A stretch of 64,000 nt of DNA from Macrothele yani (Eukaryota; Arthropoda; Arachnida; Araneae; Macrothelidae). How positions within the stretch are numbered: position 1 is the stretch's first letter; each line of letters begins with the position of its first letter. This document shows, in pieces, positions 22,200 through 33,845 of the stretch. The stretch spans positions 164,516,709 through 164,580,708 of the forward strand of contig CM076997.1 in the NCBI GenBank assembly GCA_039090855.1, written 5' to 3'. The position numbers and the translations under genes were made by a program. The notes under the pieces are model-generated. The model ran no database searches, had not been told where the DNA came from, and saw only the letters and a list, made by a program, of their open reading frames with translations.

Positions 22200-23730
22200 A
22201 TTATTACAAGCTTCACGTATTGTTATAGAGGAGTGCAGAGATACGAATTCGAAAGAAACAATGATATCCGTCGAGTGAAGCTTCAAATTAGCCATCTTGT
22301 GAAGGAAGTCTGAGGATGAGTTTGGAACATTTTTCGCTTCCCGGTAGGAAATATTTTAAAAGAAGTACGTGAAGCGTATGATATTTTAGAAGAATAAATA
22401 TTGAAATCATACCAATATATGCCCCCAGAATATATCAAAAATATGTATAAAAATATAAAATCTTTTTGAATTGTTTCAACGTTGTCTGTGACCGGTTTAA
22501 GCTCTGAGAAGTAAACCACTCGAAACCACCCAGCGAAGAGAAAAGCTCGGAAAACATGGAGTTTTTTGTGTTTACGCCATTAAATGGGATTTTGGACTCA
22601 TATGAGTCGTGTGTTATAATATATAGATGGTTTAATGTATTCGGCAATTAATTTATTAATCTGATCAATGATCCGGTAACATTTAAAAAAATCTGCAAAA
22701 TGCATGTAAAGTAAATTAAATTATTCAATCACATAAGCCTCGATTAAAAAAATAAATTAAACGGGCTGAGAAATATTATTTCTAAAGAAGTAAGATTTAA
22801 TGACATTCAATCGTCTTAGCAGTCGACACAGAAAAATAAATTTCAAATGAATATTGTCATTAATTAAGAACATACTTTCAATTTGCAAGGAAATATAATT
22901 TGTTACAAAAAGAAATTTTGTGTAGTGTTAAAGAAAGATTCCCAGACTAATTGTAATTCGACCCTTTGGGCTTTTAAAGAATTTAAACTGAAAACTACTT
23001 CACAAAAACTGTCGCTTCAATTTGTTTGTTTCGTAGCTATAGTCTAAATACTATTTTCAGAAAAGGTACTTAGTTCTATTTTATTTATTCAATCTAAGGC
23101 TGAAAATAATGCACATAAGGCATGCACCTCTTTTGTTTTTCTAAGCACGCTGGCTCTCCGAGATGTATTTATATATAGCAATATGAATATTTAAACATTT
23201 AGTACACAGCACAAAACACAATAAGGTAATTCGCTTAAAATACAAGCAACATCGGAATGTTCATGTTTCTTACTGATGTCGGGACAAAGGATTCGTAGAA
23301 ATGCATGTGCTATCTCCTCATTGCCCAAAAGCACTGTTCATAAATTTTTGTTGAAGTATAATCCCTGTAACGGCATTTCGGAAGACACACAAGTTTATTA
23401 TAATTAAATGTGAAAGAATGAAATTACGTAACACAGTACGTGCATAATTAATATGCAACTCTTGAACTAACGGATGTATTTATTTTGTAAGTAATCGCTG
23501 TTGTTTGTCTTATAATGTAGTTAAAAAGACAGCATGTAATTAGGTTCTTTCATTTTAAGTAACCGTTACTGTACCGTTATCCCTATGTTCCGCTATTACT
23601 GAGGTTGTGTTAGAAATATGTATATGGTAAATACTTAAAAATATATATATATATATATATATAGGAGGAGCAAAATCGAAAAGCAGACATAAAGAGGTCC
23701 TTCGTCCTTTCTCCTATATGTGTATGCATA
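22200..23730. other. AT-rich region, nothing recognised
   Basis: No ORF with a recognisable motif. Contains a (TA)n microsatellite at about 23640-23662 just before Tc1-D. Confidence 0.5.
23640..23662. repeat. (TA)n microsatellite
   Basis: About eleven uninterrupted TA dinucleotides. Confidence 0.9.
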
Positions 23731-23923
23731 TACACTGCTGGAAAGTGAAAAAAGGGCATTCGTTTGACGTTATATTATTATATGCTAATTGTTAAGGGCC
23801 ACAGAAACTGTGATCCAAGTTGGAATGTCATTGCTTGAATTAATGACGTCACTGGGGACAACAACATGCAAATATACGCAGCTAGTATTTAAGGACGAGG
23901 GCGTGCTGAACAAAGTCATTTGA

Positions 23924-24352
23924 GCCGCGGATGGCCCAGTGGTTAGCGTGTCAGACTATCGACGCAAGGTCCTCATGTTCGAACCTGGGCTGATCTTTCA
24001 GAGATGGTGTGATTTACTAACAATCGCTGAATATCAGCTGTGCATCGGACGAGCACGTTAAGTGACGGCCCCCAGGCTGGGGCCACTGGTTAAATGGGTA
24101 TCCTTTCATATGCCCCCTTGAAATTCTCTCACCCTTCTGTGTGCAACATCGTACTTGTACGGTGGCGCCATCTACTGTACTCTAATCTCACTACAAACTG
24201 TTCTGTCAAAGTCGCTAGACTTGCTCTCATTCCTTCCGTTTCTGTGTCCTGCCCAAAAGGCGATCTCGCTGTAGGTGGCTGGGACCTAAACTCTACTCAC
24301 TGTGGACGGAAGTCCTACAAATAAAAATGACAAATAATGTGGTGTGTGTGGG
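23924..24352 (+). repeat. Second tRNA-derived SINE family (SINE-2)
   Basis: tRNA-like head GCCGCGGATGGCCCAGTGGT with TAGCGTGTCAGACTATCGAC, B-box TGTTCGAACCTGG, then a 330 bp body containing GGCCCCCAGGCTGGGGCCAC and ending AAATGACAAATAATG. A 15-16 bp target duplication GAACAAAGTCATTTRG lies at 23908-23923 and 24353-24368. Both head and tail differ from the main SINE. Confidence 0.85.
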
Positions 24353-24528
24353 GAACAAAGTCATTTAGCTGTTGGTCAGCGATCGATAGTCGACTAAGCA
24401 TAAGTTACTGGTAAGACGCATTAAACTGAAGATCACTGTTTGAACGATTGAAGTTGCCTCAATGTTTGAACCTTCGGTTCATGTTCTTGTGTATCCATAG
24501 GCGATAGGCGAACGAAGTCATTCGTCTG

Positions 24529-24930
24529 GTGTCGTGTTGTTCAGTGCTCGTTGAAGTAGCTACCTTGCCTAAACGACGCAGGCGCGCACCATTTGTTCAG
24601 TTATCGGATCTCAAGCGAAGACGTGTGGTGGGTCTGCGAGAAGAAATTTGTTACTTCCATGAAATTGCAGACCGAGTGGAAAAAGATGTATCGGCTGTGA
24701 TAAAATGGTAGCGGATTATTGTCAGAGGATTATTCGCACACTAGAAGGCGTGGTTCCGGGCAACACAGAATTACGGACGCACGAGAGTATCGGCGTATCA
24801 GGAGGATGGCGTTGGCAGAGCGCACCGCTACGGCGTCACAAATTCGATCCTTTGTCTTACCAACGGTGTCTACCAGAACGATACGGAATCGTTTGTTGGG
24901 AGCAGGACTATGCCATTGGAACGGTTAACA
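24529..24930 (+). pseudogene. Tc1-like transposase N-terminal fragment
   Basis: LKRRRVVGLREE and HEIADRVEKDVSAVIKW form the first HTH. In the next frame come SEDYSHTRRRGSGQHRITDA and ALAERTATASQIRSFVLPTV with STRTIRNRLLGAG, matching Tc1-A. Coding similarity ends just after this, before the catalytic domain. Confidence 0.75.
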
Positions 24931-25059
24931 CTGATCCCTGGCCATCGTCGAGCAGGTTGCAAATGCGCGATACCTATTACCAACAACAACATTAGAATAC
25001 ATTTTATAAAACATTGAAAGAAAGACAGTCTCCTTAAAAAATTTAAACGACTTCACGAA

Positions 25060-25336
25060 ATGTTTTTTTCAATCTGATATACAGTAATTGCTGTTACTTC
25101 TGAATCAGCAAATAGGCCGTGTGGCTTTGACCTGTAGCCACAATTCCTTAACTTTGCAAGGAGGTCGTGCATAGGCGTTGCATGCCGATGACGTCCTACA
25201 CGTTCTCTATCGGGAGTAGTCCGGAGATCAAACTGACGAGGACAGTACTTGGGTACCTTGAAGGCATTGCTGCTGATGTTTGCAGTGTGCGGTCGGGCGA
25301 TATGTTGTTCAAGCAACACCTCGTCTGCACATTGTC
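25060..25336 (-). pseudogene. Tc1-like transposase (Tc1-E), C-terminal half
   Basis: Minus strand: EQHIARPHTANISSNAF is a decayed second-Asp region (normally QQDNARPHTA). PRQFDLRTTPDRERVGRHRH follows as a frameshifted remnant of the SPDLSPIE region, then RHATPMHDLLAKL. The gene continues at 33010-33235; the SINE/LINE B unit divides it with the 12 bp duplication GTCTCCCATTGT. Confidence 0.7.
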
Positions 25337-25348
25337 GTCTCCCATTGT

Positions 25349-25397
25349 TTTTTTTTTTTTTTTTTTTTTTTTTGAGGTTTTAACGACCACCGTGAGC
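25349..25397 (-). repeat. SINE 3' tail, split by LINE B
   Basis: On the minus strand GCTCACGGTGGTCGTTAAAA is followed by CCTC and a 25-base A tract. This is the end of the main SINE; its body is at 32805-32996. GCTCACGGTGG (25387-25397) is repeated at the other side of LINE B (32805-32815). Confidence 0.85.
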
Positions 25398-26816
25398 TTC
25401 AACAATATTTATTTGGAGCAAACATGGACAGGAAGATACAGATGGCCTGTGCTTAACAGTTACCAAAAGATAAACAAGTAGATGACCTATTTACAATGAC
25501 GATGAGATATTTACACTATGTGGATGCACTATATACAATGTAAGCAAATTCATAACACTGACAATACTGGACTGAAGGGTTGACTTATTCTATGTACATC
25601 ATATGTACGCAATGTGCATCAGCAGAGTGCCATCTCTAATAGGTGAACACCATTACAAAGGTATAACTATAAATTTTACAGTGCAAAAACAAACATGTAT
25701 ATTTTGAGCAATCTTGAAAAAAAAAGAAAAGAGCATAAGGCTTATACTTTTCAGTGTCTGAAAGATAAGCGAATAAATAATCTAATTACAATGATGGTGT
25801 GAACTCTATACAAATTGAATGCAATATCTCTATTGTGAAACACTGTCAAATTATAAAAAAAAGAACTATTACTTAGGCTTAAACAAGTGCCTCAATCACA
25901 ATACTATAGATTAACATGTAATGAACAACAACATATGTACACAAGGTGCAACGGCATAGGAAGACACTAATAAAGAATTACAATTCCATGGTACAACTGT
26001 AAATTTCACAGTGCAAAGAGTAAAGTATATTAGTACAAACAGAACTTGCGTTTTACAGAAAATTTATACTTCGGGTACAATACAAATAATGAAAATATGA
26101 AACTGACTCTTTGTACAGCAAATGTGCAATACAGCGCAGAACATTATGTAAAAGACTGATTATTTCCTGGTAGGCACATGTGACATGAGAAACACCACAC
26201 TGTGTAACATTAAACATATAACTGAAATACTATCAAAACGTTTGCTCCGCACCATGAGCATAAAACTTAAGACATCTAATCTTGACCCAACATGCGAAAT
26301 GTGCCGAACATAAATTTTACAGTGCAATTACGAAAGTACGTTAGTATATACAAAACTGAGCTTTTGGCATAGCAACTATACTTCAGGTATAGTACAAATA
26401 TCTGAACGAGGAACAATTATTCTTTGTACAACAAAAGTGCTAAACCTCGCTGAACATTGTGTATTTGACTGATCATATACCTTTATGTACATGTAACATG
26501 ATCAAAAACCCCACTATGCAAAATTAATAATTAAATTTAAACATTAACAAACATTTGCTCAGCACCGTGAGCATAAACCAGAAATTATAAAGCCCGGCAG
26601 ACATAAGGAAAGCGTTGAACATAAAACTTTAAACTTTATCTAAGTGCCTGTGGTGTAACAAAAAAAAAAAAAAAAAAAAAACCCTCACCTACAGGACCTT
26701 GTTGGTGAGAAACATGCAGACGCGCAGTAACATTGGGCAGCAATGGTGAAGAGGGCACCTAAGAACACGTTAATTATAAAACTATACTTTAGTTAGTCTA
26801 AACAAATTCACAGAAG
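25398..26816 (-). other. LINE B 3' UTR with about 320-bp tandem units
   Basis: Noncoding. On the plus strand TTTACAGTGCAAA-like anchors recur near 25675, 26005 and 26315, marking roughly 320 bp imperfect repeats. Two units carry, on the minus strand, TGCTCAYGGTGCKGAGCA hairpins (near 26250 and 26565). A 22-base A run is at about 26660. Confidence 0.65.
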
Positions 26817-29800
26817 TCAGAACAATAGTCTAAGGTCTTCTGATGGACCAGAAAACCATTGACGAAAAGGTGACCACACTGACATAAAGTGTGGGATTCG
26901 ATTCGCAGCCTTAGCAACAGTGAAAGCAAGCCTCAAGCGTGAAATCAGTCTGTTCCGGAACTGACTGCACATGGCAGCTCCCGTCTGAAAGATGGTAGGT
27001 TGTTTAGGGTAGAACGAAGCTGTTGATAGTAGCAAAAAATCACATGTTTTGCTAATATGAAAACATAAGCACATGACTCTGATATAGGAATAGGCAGAGT
27101 ACTGGAACTGAGTAGCGTGCTATAGGCTGAGAAAGAGAGATCAGTAGTACTAAGGCACTGTGCAGTAGTGAAGGTCAGATGTAACAAGGGAAGAAGCACT
27201 GTGCAATGTTGATATACATGATCTACATCCGCAATCGTAGAGCAAAACATGCAGTTAGGCGAATCAACAAGCGTCATCCTGAATAATTTGGTAGGAACTG
27301 GTAACCGCCGATGAAGAAACAACCATTGGATGTTTCTTTCTGCTGGAACAGATAGTGGCGAATTAGACATGGACCACACTTGTGAAAGGGCGACATTCGG
27401 AACATCTGGAATCATCAATGGTGTAGCATACAGTGGATCAATGAGACAACGGTAAAGAGACGAGATAGAAAAACTGGAGAGAGGAAGTGATGAGCCCCGA
27501 ACGGAAAGGAAAAAGGGAAGAGGAAGAGAGGCAGAGGGAACAAGAGTTAACCCAGCTTGAGAGGCAAGGTTAGGGAAGAGGGTAATGATTGAAGAACGGA
27601 AGAGAATCATACAGTGAAAGAGAGGAAGAGGTAGGGGAGATGTGGGGGGACAGATCAGAGAAGGGTTTCCAAGAAAGATCTGGAGAAATTAGATCTTGAA
27701 CAGATACTATTCCGGCGGGGAGCCAGGAAAGGTCAGTAAAGTAGGGAGCATTAGGGGGATGAAGGATGGAAGAAAACAACAGGGGCTCAGCTAATAGTTC
27801 AGTGGTGGAAGCCGGTGGAGCACGTAAGAGGGTAGAGAACGGAGAAAGGAAAGGACCACTTTGTAGAAAGGGGAAAGTTTAGAATGGAAAAAGGAGATTG
27901 ATCCATTAGAAGATACATGATGAAAGTGATTCGGGAATTCCTAGGCGAAATCATGACATCTCTAACGAGCGTAACTGGCGACTCTGGTGCACTTAGTAGC
28001 CGCAGGAAAGAAACCACTTTATGTGCTTTATAGTAGGTGCGAACGTCCAGCAGTGAAATACCTCCATCAGTGACTCGACGACAGAGAGTGGAGACCTGGA
28101 TCCAATGGTACCTGTTCCATATTATCGTTGAGATGATTCGAGTGATTTCATTGAGGTGATAAATGGGCATACGTTCAGCTGACCATGCATATAGGCATGG
28201 TGAAAGAATATAAGTCTGAGCTATTCTAGCTCTTGAGAAGTAAGAAGTACAAAACTGGGAACCTCGCCAGAAGGCAGCAGTTCGAGTAAGGCGTGTTCTG
28301 AGAGCATTCCATGTTTCATTTTGAGCTGAAAGACTGACTCCGAGATGGACCCCAAGGAATTTCTGGGATGAAGCAGTCCATGAGGCGCCCCACGGGGTGT
28401 CAGTCCTAGAGGCCCACGCTCCGCTCCATAGACCTGCACTCTTGGATGTATTAAGTGATGCCGCTGAACATGAAGAATATTGATCGTAAATCTGGAGCAA
28501 GATGTCGAATTGAGCCTCTGTCCGTACACAAAAGGTCGCGTCATCAGCATATGCAGAGTATGTCACAGAAAAGTGCCTAGTACTTGCAGTAGGCGGTGGC
28601 AGTGCATCTATAAAGGCTCGATGGACAGACCGAAGAAACGGCTCAAAAGCAATGGCAAAAGAGCTGCCCAGAAAGTGGGCAACCCTGCCGAATGCCTCGC
28701 CGAAAAGGAATAGGTGCAGTCAAGAAGGCGGCCGTCTTGACATGGAAAGCAAGCGTCCTGATAAAGGGCAAGAATAGAGGTAACAAAAGCAAAAGGAAAG
28801 CCGAAAGCAATAAGAACAGCAGAAAGATACGAATGTGAAATATTGTCGAAAGCAGCTCTTTGGTCAAGATTAAAGAGGGCAAGTGGTTCAGAGTTAGTAC
28901 GAGCCAGATGTAGGAGATCTCGAAGGAGATTGAGATTAGAAGTGATGGACCGACCAGGAACCGTGTAGGTCTGGTCGGGAGAAAGAAGAAATGGAAGAAC
29001 TTGGTTGAGTCGACTGGAAAGGAGTTTAGTGAAGAGTTTATAGTCAATGTTTAGTAGCGAGATAGGACGCCAGTTTCCCAAGTCAAGCAGATCGCCTTTC
29101 TTGGGGAATAACACCATATGAGCCTCTGTGAAACCCCTCGGAAGAGAAGAGGAAGAAAGAGCAGCATTGAAAGCGGCGAGAAGAAATGGAAGCAACGAAG
29201 GGAGAAAAGTACGGTAGAAAAGGAGCGGAAGGCCATCTGGACCTGGGACAGCACGGGAATTTAGAGAGGCAAGAATGGTCCGAAGTTCAGTCTGCGAAAT
29301 AGGTTGTAAAAGGGAATCAGAGAGATTGGAAGGAACTTGGGGAAGAGCAAAGAGTAAAGTAGCAGAAGCAGAAACAGAAGGCTGAGGAGTTTCACTGTAT
29401 TTGATAGTAAAATATCGACGAACCTGAGAGCAAACTGCATCCGGATCAGAGATGATTTCACCATCAGGCCGCCGAAGTAGTCGAAGCTGATGCGACGAGC
29501 GGCGTTTTTCTTCTAACGCGGATAGAAACTCAAAGGAGCAGTCCTCTGGTGATAGATGTTGTAGACGGAGACGAAGAATTACCTGACGTGCACGAGGCTC
29601 AAGAAGTGCTCTAAGATCCGCTTGGTAAGCTGTATACATGGGATGACTCGCACCAAGCTGTAACAGGATGTTTCGGAGATTTTGCTCTTCCATGGAGCGC
29701 TTCGTGCCTTCGGAGAAGGAATGACGTCTGAGAAGATAAATTAGGTAAGATTTTACCTCGAGCCAGTAATTGATGGCACAAGGTGCAGTGGACAGGCCCT

Positions 29801-30700
29801 CTCGCATATGATCAAGAAGATCTTTGATCTCGGTGCACATATTCTCATCAGCTAGGAGAGAAGTGTCCAGTGTCCATGACCGAGGTCTAACATGCAGACG
29901 AGATGAAGAGCTACAGGAGATAGTGATGGCACAATGATCCGATGAAGCTGTAGGAGAGTGCATACAATCCGTTGTAATGGGCAATAACGGAGCAGAAGCG
30001 TAAAATCGATTCAGCCTGGCAGAAAGAGAGGAGGATGCAGATGAAGATCTCCAGGTATGTGAAATGGATGTCGGATGCAATCGTCGGAACACGTCATGTA
30101 AATCAAAATCAGACACTAATGATCGCAATTGCTCCACAAGACGTGAACGATGTTCAATCCTCGAAGTAGCGCGATCGAGCTCTGGTTGAAGTGTACAGTT
30201 AAAGTCTCCTCCAATGAGCACATGATCTGATGGTAATGCTGACTGAAGTGCAGTGCGGAGCGACGAAAATAACAACGTTAGATGTGTAGATGAACATGGA
30301 ATATATATGTTGAAAACTAAATATCGTTGTCCATCTAGGACGAAAGTGAGTCGCTGCAATAAGTCTCGGCACAGGTTATGAACTTTAACAGAGGAGAGTG
30401 CTTGACGAAATCTATTATGTACACCAATCGCTAAACCTCCACGAAGAGAGAACCTATACGCGTGATGAAACTGATAGTCCCATCTCCTCCAGCGATGGAA
30501 GGGTGAAGTGGATAGACAATTTGTCTCTTGCAAAAGTAGGAGATCTGCTTTGAGGTGGTGGACGTCTTCATACACTAAAGCATTCGCCAAAGGGGTACAC
30601 ATACCCCTACTATTCAGTGAGACTGTCTTGAACAGAATAGTCTGATGATGGTTGGAGGATGTTGTCGGCTGCGTTCTGTAACTTTGCGAGACGGCTACGG
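26817..30700 (-). pseudogene. LINE B ORF2: endonuclease-reverse transcriptase, few breaks
   Basis: The uninterrupted stretch 30728-28608 covers endonuclease (TVSLNSRGM, LLLQETNC, LIGGDFNCTLQP, ARLNRFYAS, SSDHCAI), a linker with LRRPDGEIISDPD, and RT blocks (GPDGLPLLFYRTF, NWRPISLLN, LSPDQTYTVPGRS, FNLDQRAAFDNI). A frameshift near 28720 moves to RRGIRQGCPLSGQLF and TYSAYADDATF (28566-27799). Further shifts lead to the Cys cluster CMFCSTIADVDHVYQHC near 27230 and the end FMSVWSPFRQWF at 26817. The presumed active-site Asp pair is present. No ATG sits at the exact ORF1 end; the first 100 nt overlap ORF1. Role: nicking target DNA and copying element RNA. Confidence 0.88.
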
Positions 30701-32587
30701 AACTTCTTTGCCCAGTAGGGACCACCAAGATCTCTGCCCGGAACGGTACGTAAATGAGAATGTATCGCCAACATTTGATTCATGGTGTCAGACAGACAGT
30801 GGGAGTAACCTTCCAAAAAATTGCGAGACAGCTTGTCTCTGCAGGGACTTATTAAAAACGCATACACCTTCTCCCCAGACACAGGTGTCTGTGGAAGAGA
30901 GGATGCCTCTAGAATATGTAAAAAGTTTTCACAGGAGATCGGAATAATTGTTCCATCATCTGTATCAGATTCCATAGAGCTTACAGACGTGAGCATCTGA
31001 CTACTAGAACAATCACGTCCTGCCTTAAGGGTAGTTGTAATTCTAAACTTCTTGTTCTGAGCGCGCGACGTTCTACGTCGCTTTGCCCGTCCACGACTTT
31101 GTGCTGTAACCGGAATTGGAACTTCCGGCAATTTAAAAGGAACTGAAGAAACAACCTCAACGGTCGGTGTAGCAGTATGACGAGAATCGTCATCAACCAT
31201 CTCTATAGGAGACTTTGGATTAATAATTGATGCCTCTTTTGACTGAAGAGATAACGTGGGCGCCAATGCATCACCCGAGGTCGAGGGTTTACCCATAGAC
31301 GTCGTCGGTTGACCAACGGCTGTCTCACTACTTCTGGTAGACGTCGGTTGACCAACGGCTGCCTTACTACTTCTGGTAGACGTAGGTTGACCAACGGCTG
31401 TCTCACTACTTCTGGTAGACGCCGGTTGACCAACGGCTGTCTCACTACTTCTGGCAGACGTCGGCTGACCAACGGCTGTCTCACTACTTTTTCTAGACGT
31501 CGGTTGAGCAACTACTGTATCACTACTTTTTGAGGAAGTCGGCTGTTGCTGGTCTTTAGCACCAGAAGAGGATGCCGATTGGCGTGACAAAGAGGAAGAA
31601 GGTCGTGCTGTTGACTTGGAAAGTGTTCGCATTATGAGGGCATAGAGCGCGGGGATGTCCCGTGCCTTTACAATTCGGACAGACGGAGCCTACTGTGATG
31701 AATATCTCTCTAATGTGCGTGCAACAGCGTACACGTAAAGTGGGTGGAATACGCAGCATGTGCTCCTCTGAAGGGAAGACCACACGAACATTGCGGCGAA
31801 ACCCGAGTAGGTATTTATCTTCTGGCACCTCTGGAAACGAAGAGTAGGTAGTTACACCTCCAATGATCCGGCCATAAGGAAGAAGAGCGGCAATCAAGAG
31901 ATCATCTGAACCTCAGGTGGAACTGGTGAGAAACTTACATCAACGGAACTCTGTGAAACAGGTTCGGCATGGATGTGACGATCACCAATTGAGATGCCCT
32001 TGGTCAGTACATGTAGGGAATGGGCAGGAGTAGAGAAGTAAACAACTACTTTGTAAGGCTTCCTGCCCACATGAGTTATGGCTGATGCAGGAACAATCTC
32101 TCGAAGAGCAGCAGTATATGCAGTAAGTTTTGTATTTCTCAGGCTCGGAAACACAACACCATTCTCCATAGTTTGAAGGAATTTCAGCCCAGAAGGGGTA
32201 TCTGCGTTAAGGACAACCTCAATGACTTCAGCATTATGCGTCATCTCATATTGTCCAGGAGAAAAAGAAGACTGGGAAGGTCCCGACTTAGATGCGGTTA
32301 CGTCAGCATATGAGAGGGTAGTTGTACGTTGCTTTGGAGATGATTCCGGCATGGAGTGCGAAACATCCATGGCGTCATCATTAGCTTTCAGAAGACATCG
32401 TATCGCCGCTGGGAGACTTGGAAGAAGAGGCGATATCCGATGGTAAGGCAGCAACAGAAGGCTGCAAGGAGGAGTGGTTTATCGAGATAGACACGTCATT
32501 GGTAGTAGTATTTAGAGAAGCTGTTATCGGGAGATCATCATTTCCGGTAGCAAGGGTTAGGACGTCATTCTCCCCGGAAGCCGCCAT
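30610..32587 (-). pseudogene. LINE B ORF1: CCHC protein with 13-residue repeats
   Basis: Start at ATG 32587 (MAASGENDVLTL). In order: Ser/Thr-rich N-terminus; frameshift to a domain containing VEIVLNADTPSG-like and PYKVVVYFSTPAH segments (32454-31894); frameshift to PSEEHMLRIPPTLRV and the knuckle CPNCKGTGHPRALC (near 31670); frameshift to a 340-codon tail (31632-30610). The tail starts with SSETAVGQPTSTR-type 13-residue repeats, then a basic patch RGRAKRRRTSRAQNKK and a C-terminal domain ending SDYSVQDSLTE. Expected to bind element RNA. Three single-base frame changes break it, or reflect sequence errors. Confidence 0.78.
31298..31545 (-). repeat. 39-bp minisatellite inside LINE B ORF1
   Basis: About six units of 39 bp, each with GACGTCGGTTGACCAACGGC and TGTCTCACTACTTCTGGTA on the plus strand. 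39 bp is 13 codons, so copy-number changes keep the frame. Confidence 0.92.
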
Positions 32588-32804
32588 TTGCAATGGCGAG
32601 GAGAAGCTTAGCCCTTAGCCAGCTTGGCCAAGGCAGAAAAATAAGGATAACTAATCAAAATAAGCACTTACCAGCTCGGCAGGCATATACAAAGAAACAC
32701 GGGACCTTCACACACAACACACACACACGAAATAGAACACTGACAACGAAGAAAAATAACACACACCGACGAAAACTTGAGGAGCACAGAAAAACACGAC
32801 TAAC

Positions 32805-32996
32805 CCACCGTGAGCAACTCAATGGGCTATAAGCAGTCTCCCGTCCCTAATTTAGAGTCACTGGTTCCAGGGAAGGGAGAGAGCCAGTGCCGTAAGACAA
32901 ACACAACATCCATGCCTCACCGGGATTCGAACCCGGACCCCTTCCGACGAATGATCAGAGGCCAACGCCTTAGACCACTGCGCCACCGGGGGCGGC
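32805..32996 (-). repeat. SINE body, split by LINE B
   Basis: Minus strand: head GCCGCCCCCGGTGGCGCAGT, B-box GGGTTCGAATCCCGG, body, and tail as far as GCTCACGGTGG, where LINE B begins. The SINE's own target duplication GTCTCCCATTGT is at 32998-33009 and 25337-25348. Confidence 0.9.
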
Positions 32997-33009
32997 AGTC
33001 TCCCATTGT

Positions 33010-33235
33010 ACCAACTATGCGTAAGAAAGGTGAAAGGCTCTTGAAACTGATGGCTCTTCAATCCATGACGCTAGGTTGAGGAGCAGTATGTCGCTGACGG
33101 GTGGTAAAATGGTCAGTCGGGTGACCACGTTGTCTCCAGGATATATCTATGGGTGATCGTTGACGGTGAGACAGATCCAAGACTCATCGCTGAATACGAC
33201 ATTGTTCCGTTCGTCACGTCACACATATCTGGTAC
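33010..33235 (-). pseudogene. Tc1-like transposase (Tc1-E), central part
   Basis: Minus strand: ERNNVVFSDESWICLTVNDH holds the first catalytic Asp; remnants of the following strands (TAPQPSVM) lead to TMGD at the SINE insertion. The N-terminal HTH part is missing beyond 33235. Continues at 25336-25060. Confidence 0.7.
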
Positions 33236-33264
33236 TTAGCCACTTTAACCTTCAGAGGTTCATT

Positions 33265-33620
33265 TCTGTTTTTTTTCCCAGCAAAAACAGAATTGCTGGG
33301 CCAGAACTGGGCCGCTACTGGCTGCCAGCAGTGCCAACACTGGCCCAGCACTATGTTGCTGTTATGTGAGCCGTCAATAAAATGTCCCTGTGACTACCAG
33401 AGTGGCCAGCAGTTGGCCAACAGTTCGGCATCCCATCAATTGTCATATGCCAGAACAGGGCCATTAGTTATCCATCTCAGTCTGTATCTGCCAAAAGCGG
33501 CCTTAAAGTGGCCCAGCAAGTGCGTGCCATAAATGATGGCTAGCCTAATGTGGTCCTTCAGTGTCCCGGCAGTGGAAGCCGGCAGTCACGTGACGTAACT
33601 GATAACTTGCCGAATATTAT
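33265..33620. repeat. GC-rich palindromic repeat
   Basis: Dense short motifs of the type CTGGCCAGCAGTTGGCC and GCTGGGCCAGAACTGGGCC, including CCCAGCAAAAAC against TTGCTGGG. No coding signal. Similar words return at 34780-35000. It may be a MITE or other repeat that I cannot name. Confidence 0.4.
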
Positions 33621-33773
33621 CCGTCAATTTCCCGGTAGTAGTAAAAAAATTGATAAACATAGCTCACCAAACGCATTCACACACAACTGCTTTTTTCCCA
33701 ACGAAACTCCTACATGATGTCACGGCGGCTGACGAAATTTGCTCAAAAGGTCCGTCAAATCGCCCGCTGGATC

Positions 33774-33845
33774 TGATTGGCGCCGAACCAAGGACTGCTT
33801 CTGTGTGAAGCGAATGCTCTAAACACTATACTAGTTTGCTACGCG
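33774..33845 (-). repeat. tRNA-like relic (pseudogene or SINE head)
   Basis: Minus strand: AGTATAGTGTTTAGAGCATT (A-box-like), an anticodon-arm-like CGCTTCACACAGAAG, and CCTTGGTTCGGCGCC (B-box-like). A CAC anticodon would suggest valine, but stems are imperfect. Most likely a tRNA-derived SINE head. Confidence 0.4.

Larger units (their letters stand above)
23733..24935 (+). mobile_element. Tc1-like DNA transposon (Tc1-D), 3' truncated, split by a SINE
   Basis: After TA at 23731, the left end CACTGCTGGAAAGTGAAAAA resembles that of Tc1-A. A short leader is interrupted at 23923 by a SINE of a second family. The transposase resumes after 24369 and is lost after about 24935; no right inverted repeat follows. 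Confidence 0.75.
25398..32804 (-). mobile_element. LINE B: full-length Tx1-like non-LTR retrotransposon
   Basis: Minus strand, 7.4 kb: 5' UTR (32804-32588) beginning GTCGTGTTTTTCTGTGCTCC, ORF1 (32587-30610), ORF2 (about 30700-26817) and a 3' UTR ending AAATAAATATTGTTGAA without poly-A. It lies inside a same-strand SINE with an 11 bp duplication. The reading frame is better preserved than in LINE A, with 706 uninterrupted codons in ORF2, so it is probably younger. It is a distinct subfamily from A and C: ORF1 differs strongly while ORF2 is clearly homologous. Confidence 0.88.

Noticed and set aside
31298..31545. CRISPR-like regular array
   Set aside because: Continuous 39 bp tandem repeats that encode a protein repeat.
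32700..32740. ACAC-rich stretch as a microsatellite of interest
   Set aside because: Short and imperfect; part of the LINE B 5' UTR.
33774..33845. Functional tRNA-Val gene
   Set aside because: A- and B-box-like words are present but the stems are imperfect; more like a tRNA-derived repeat.
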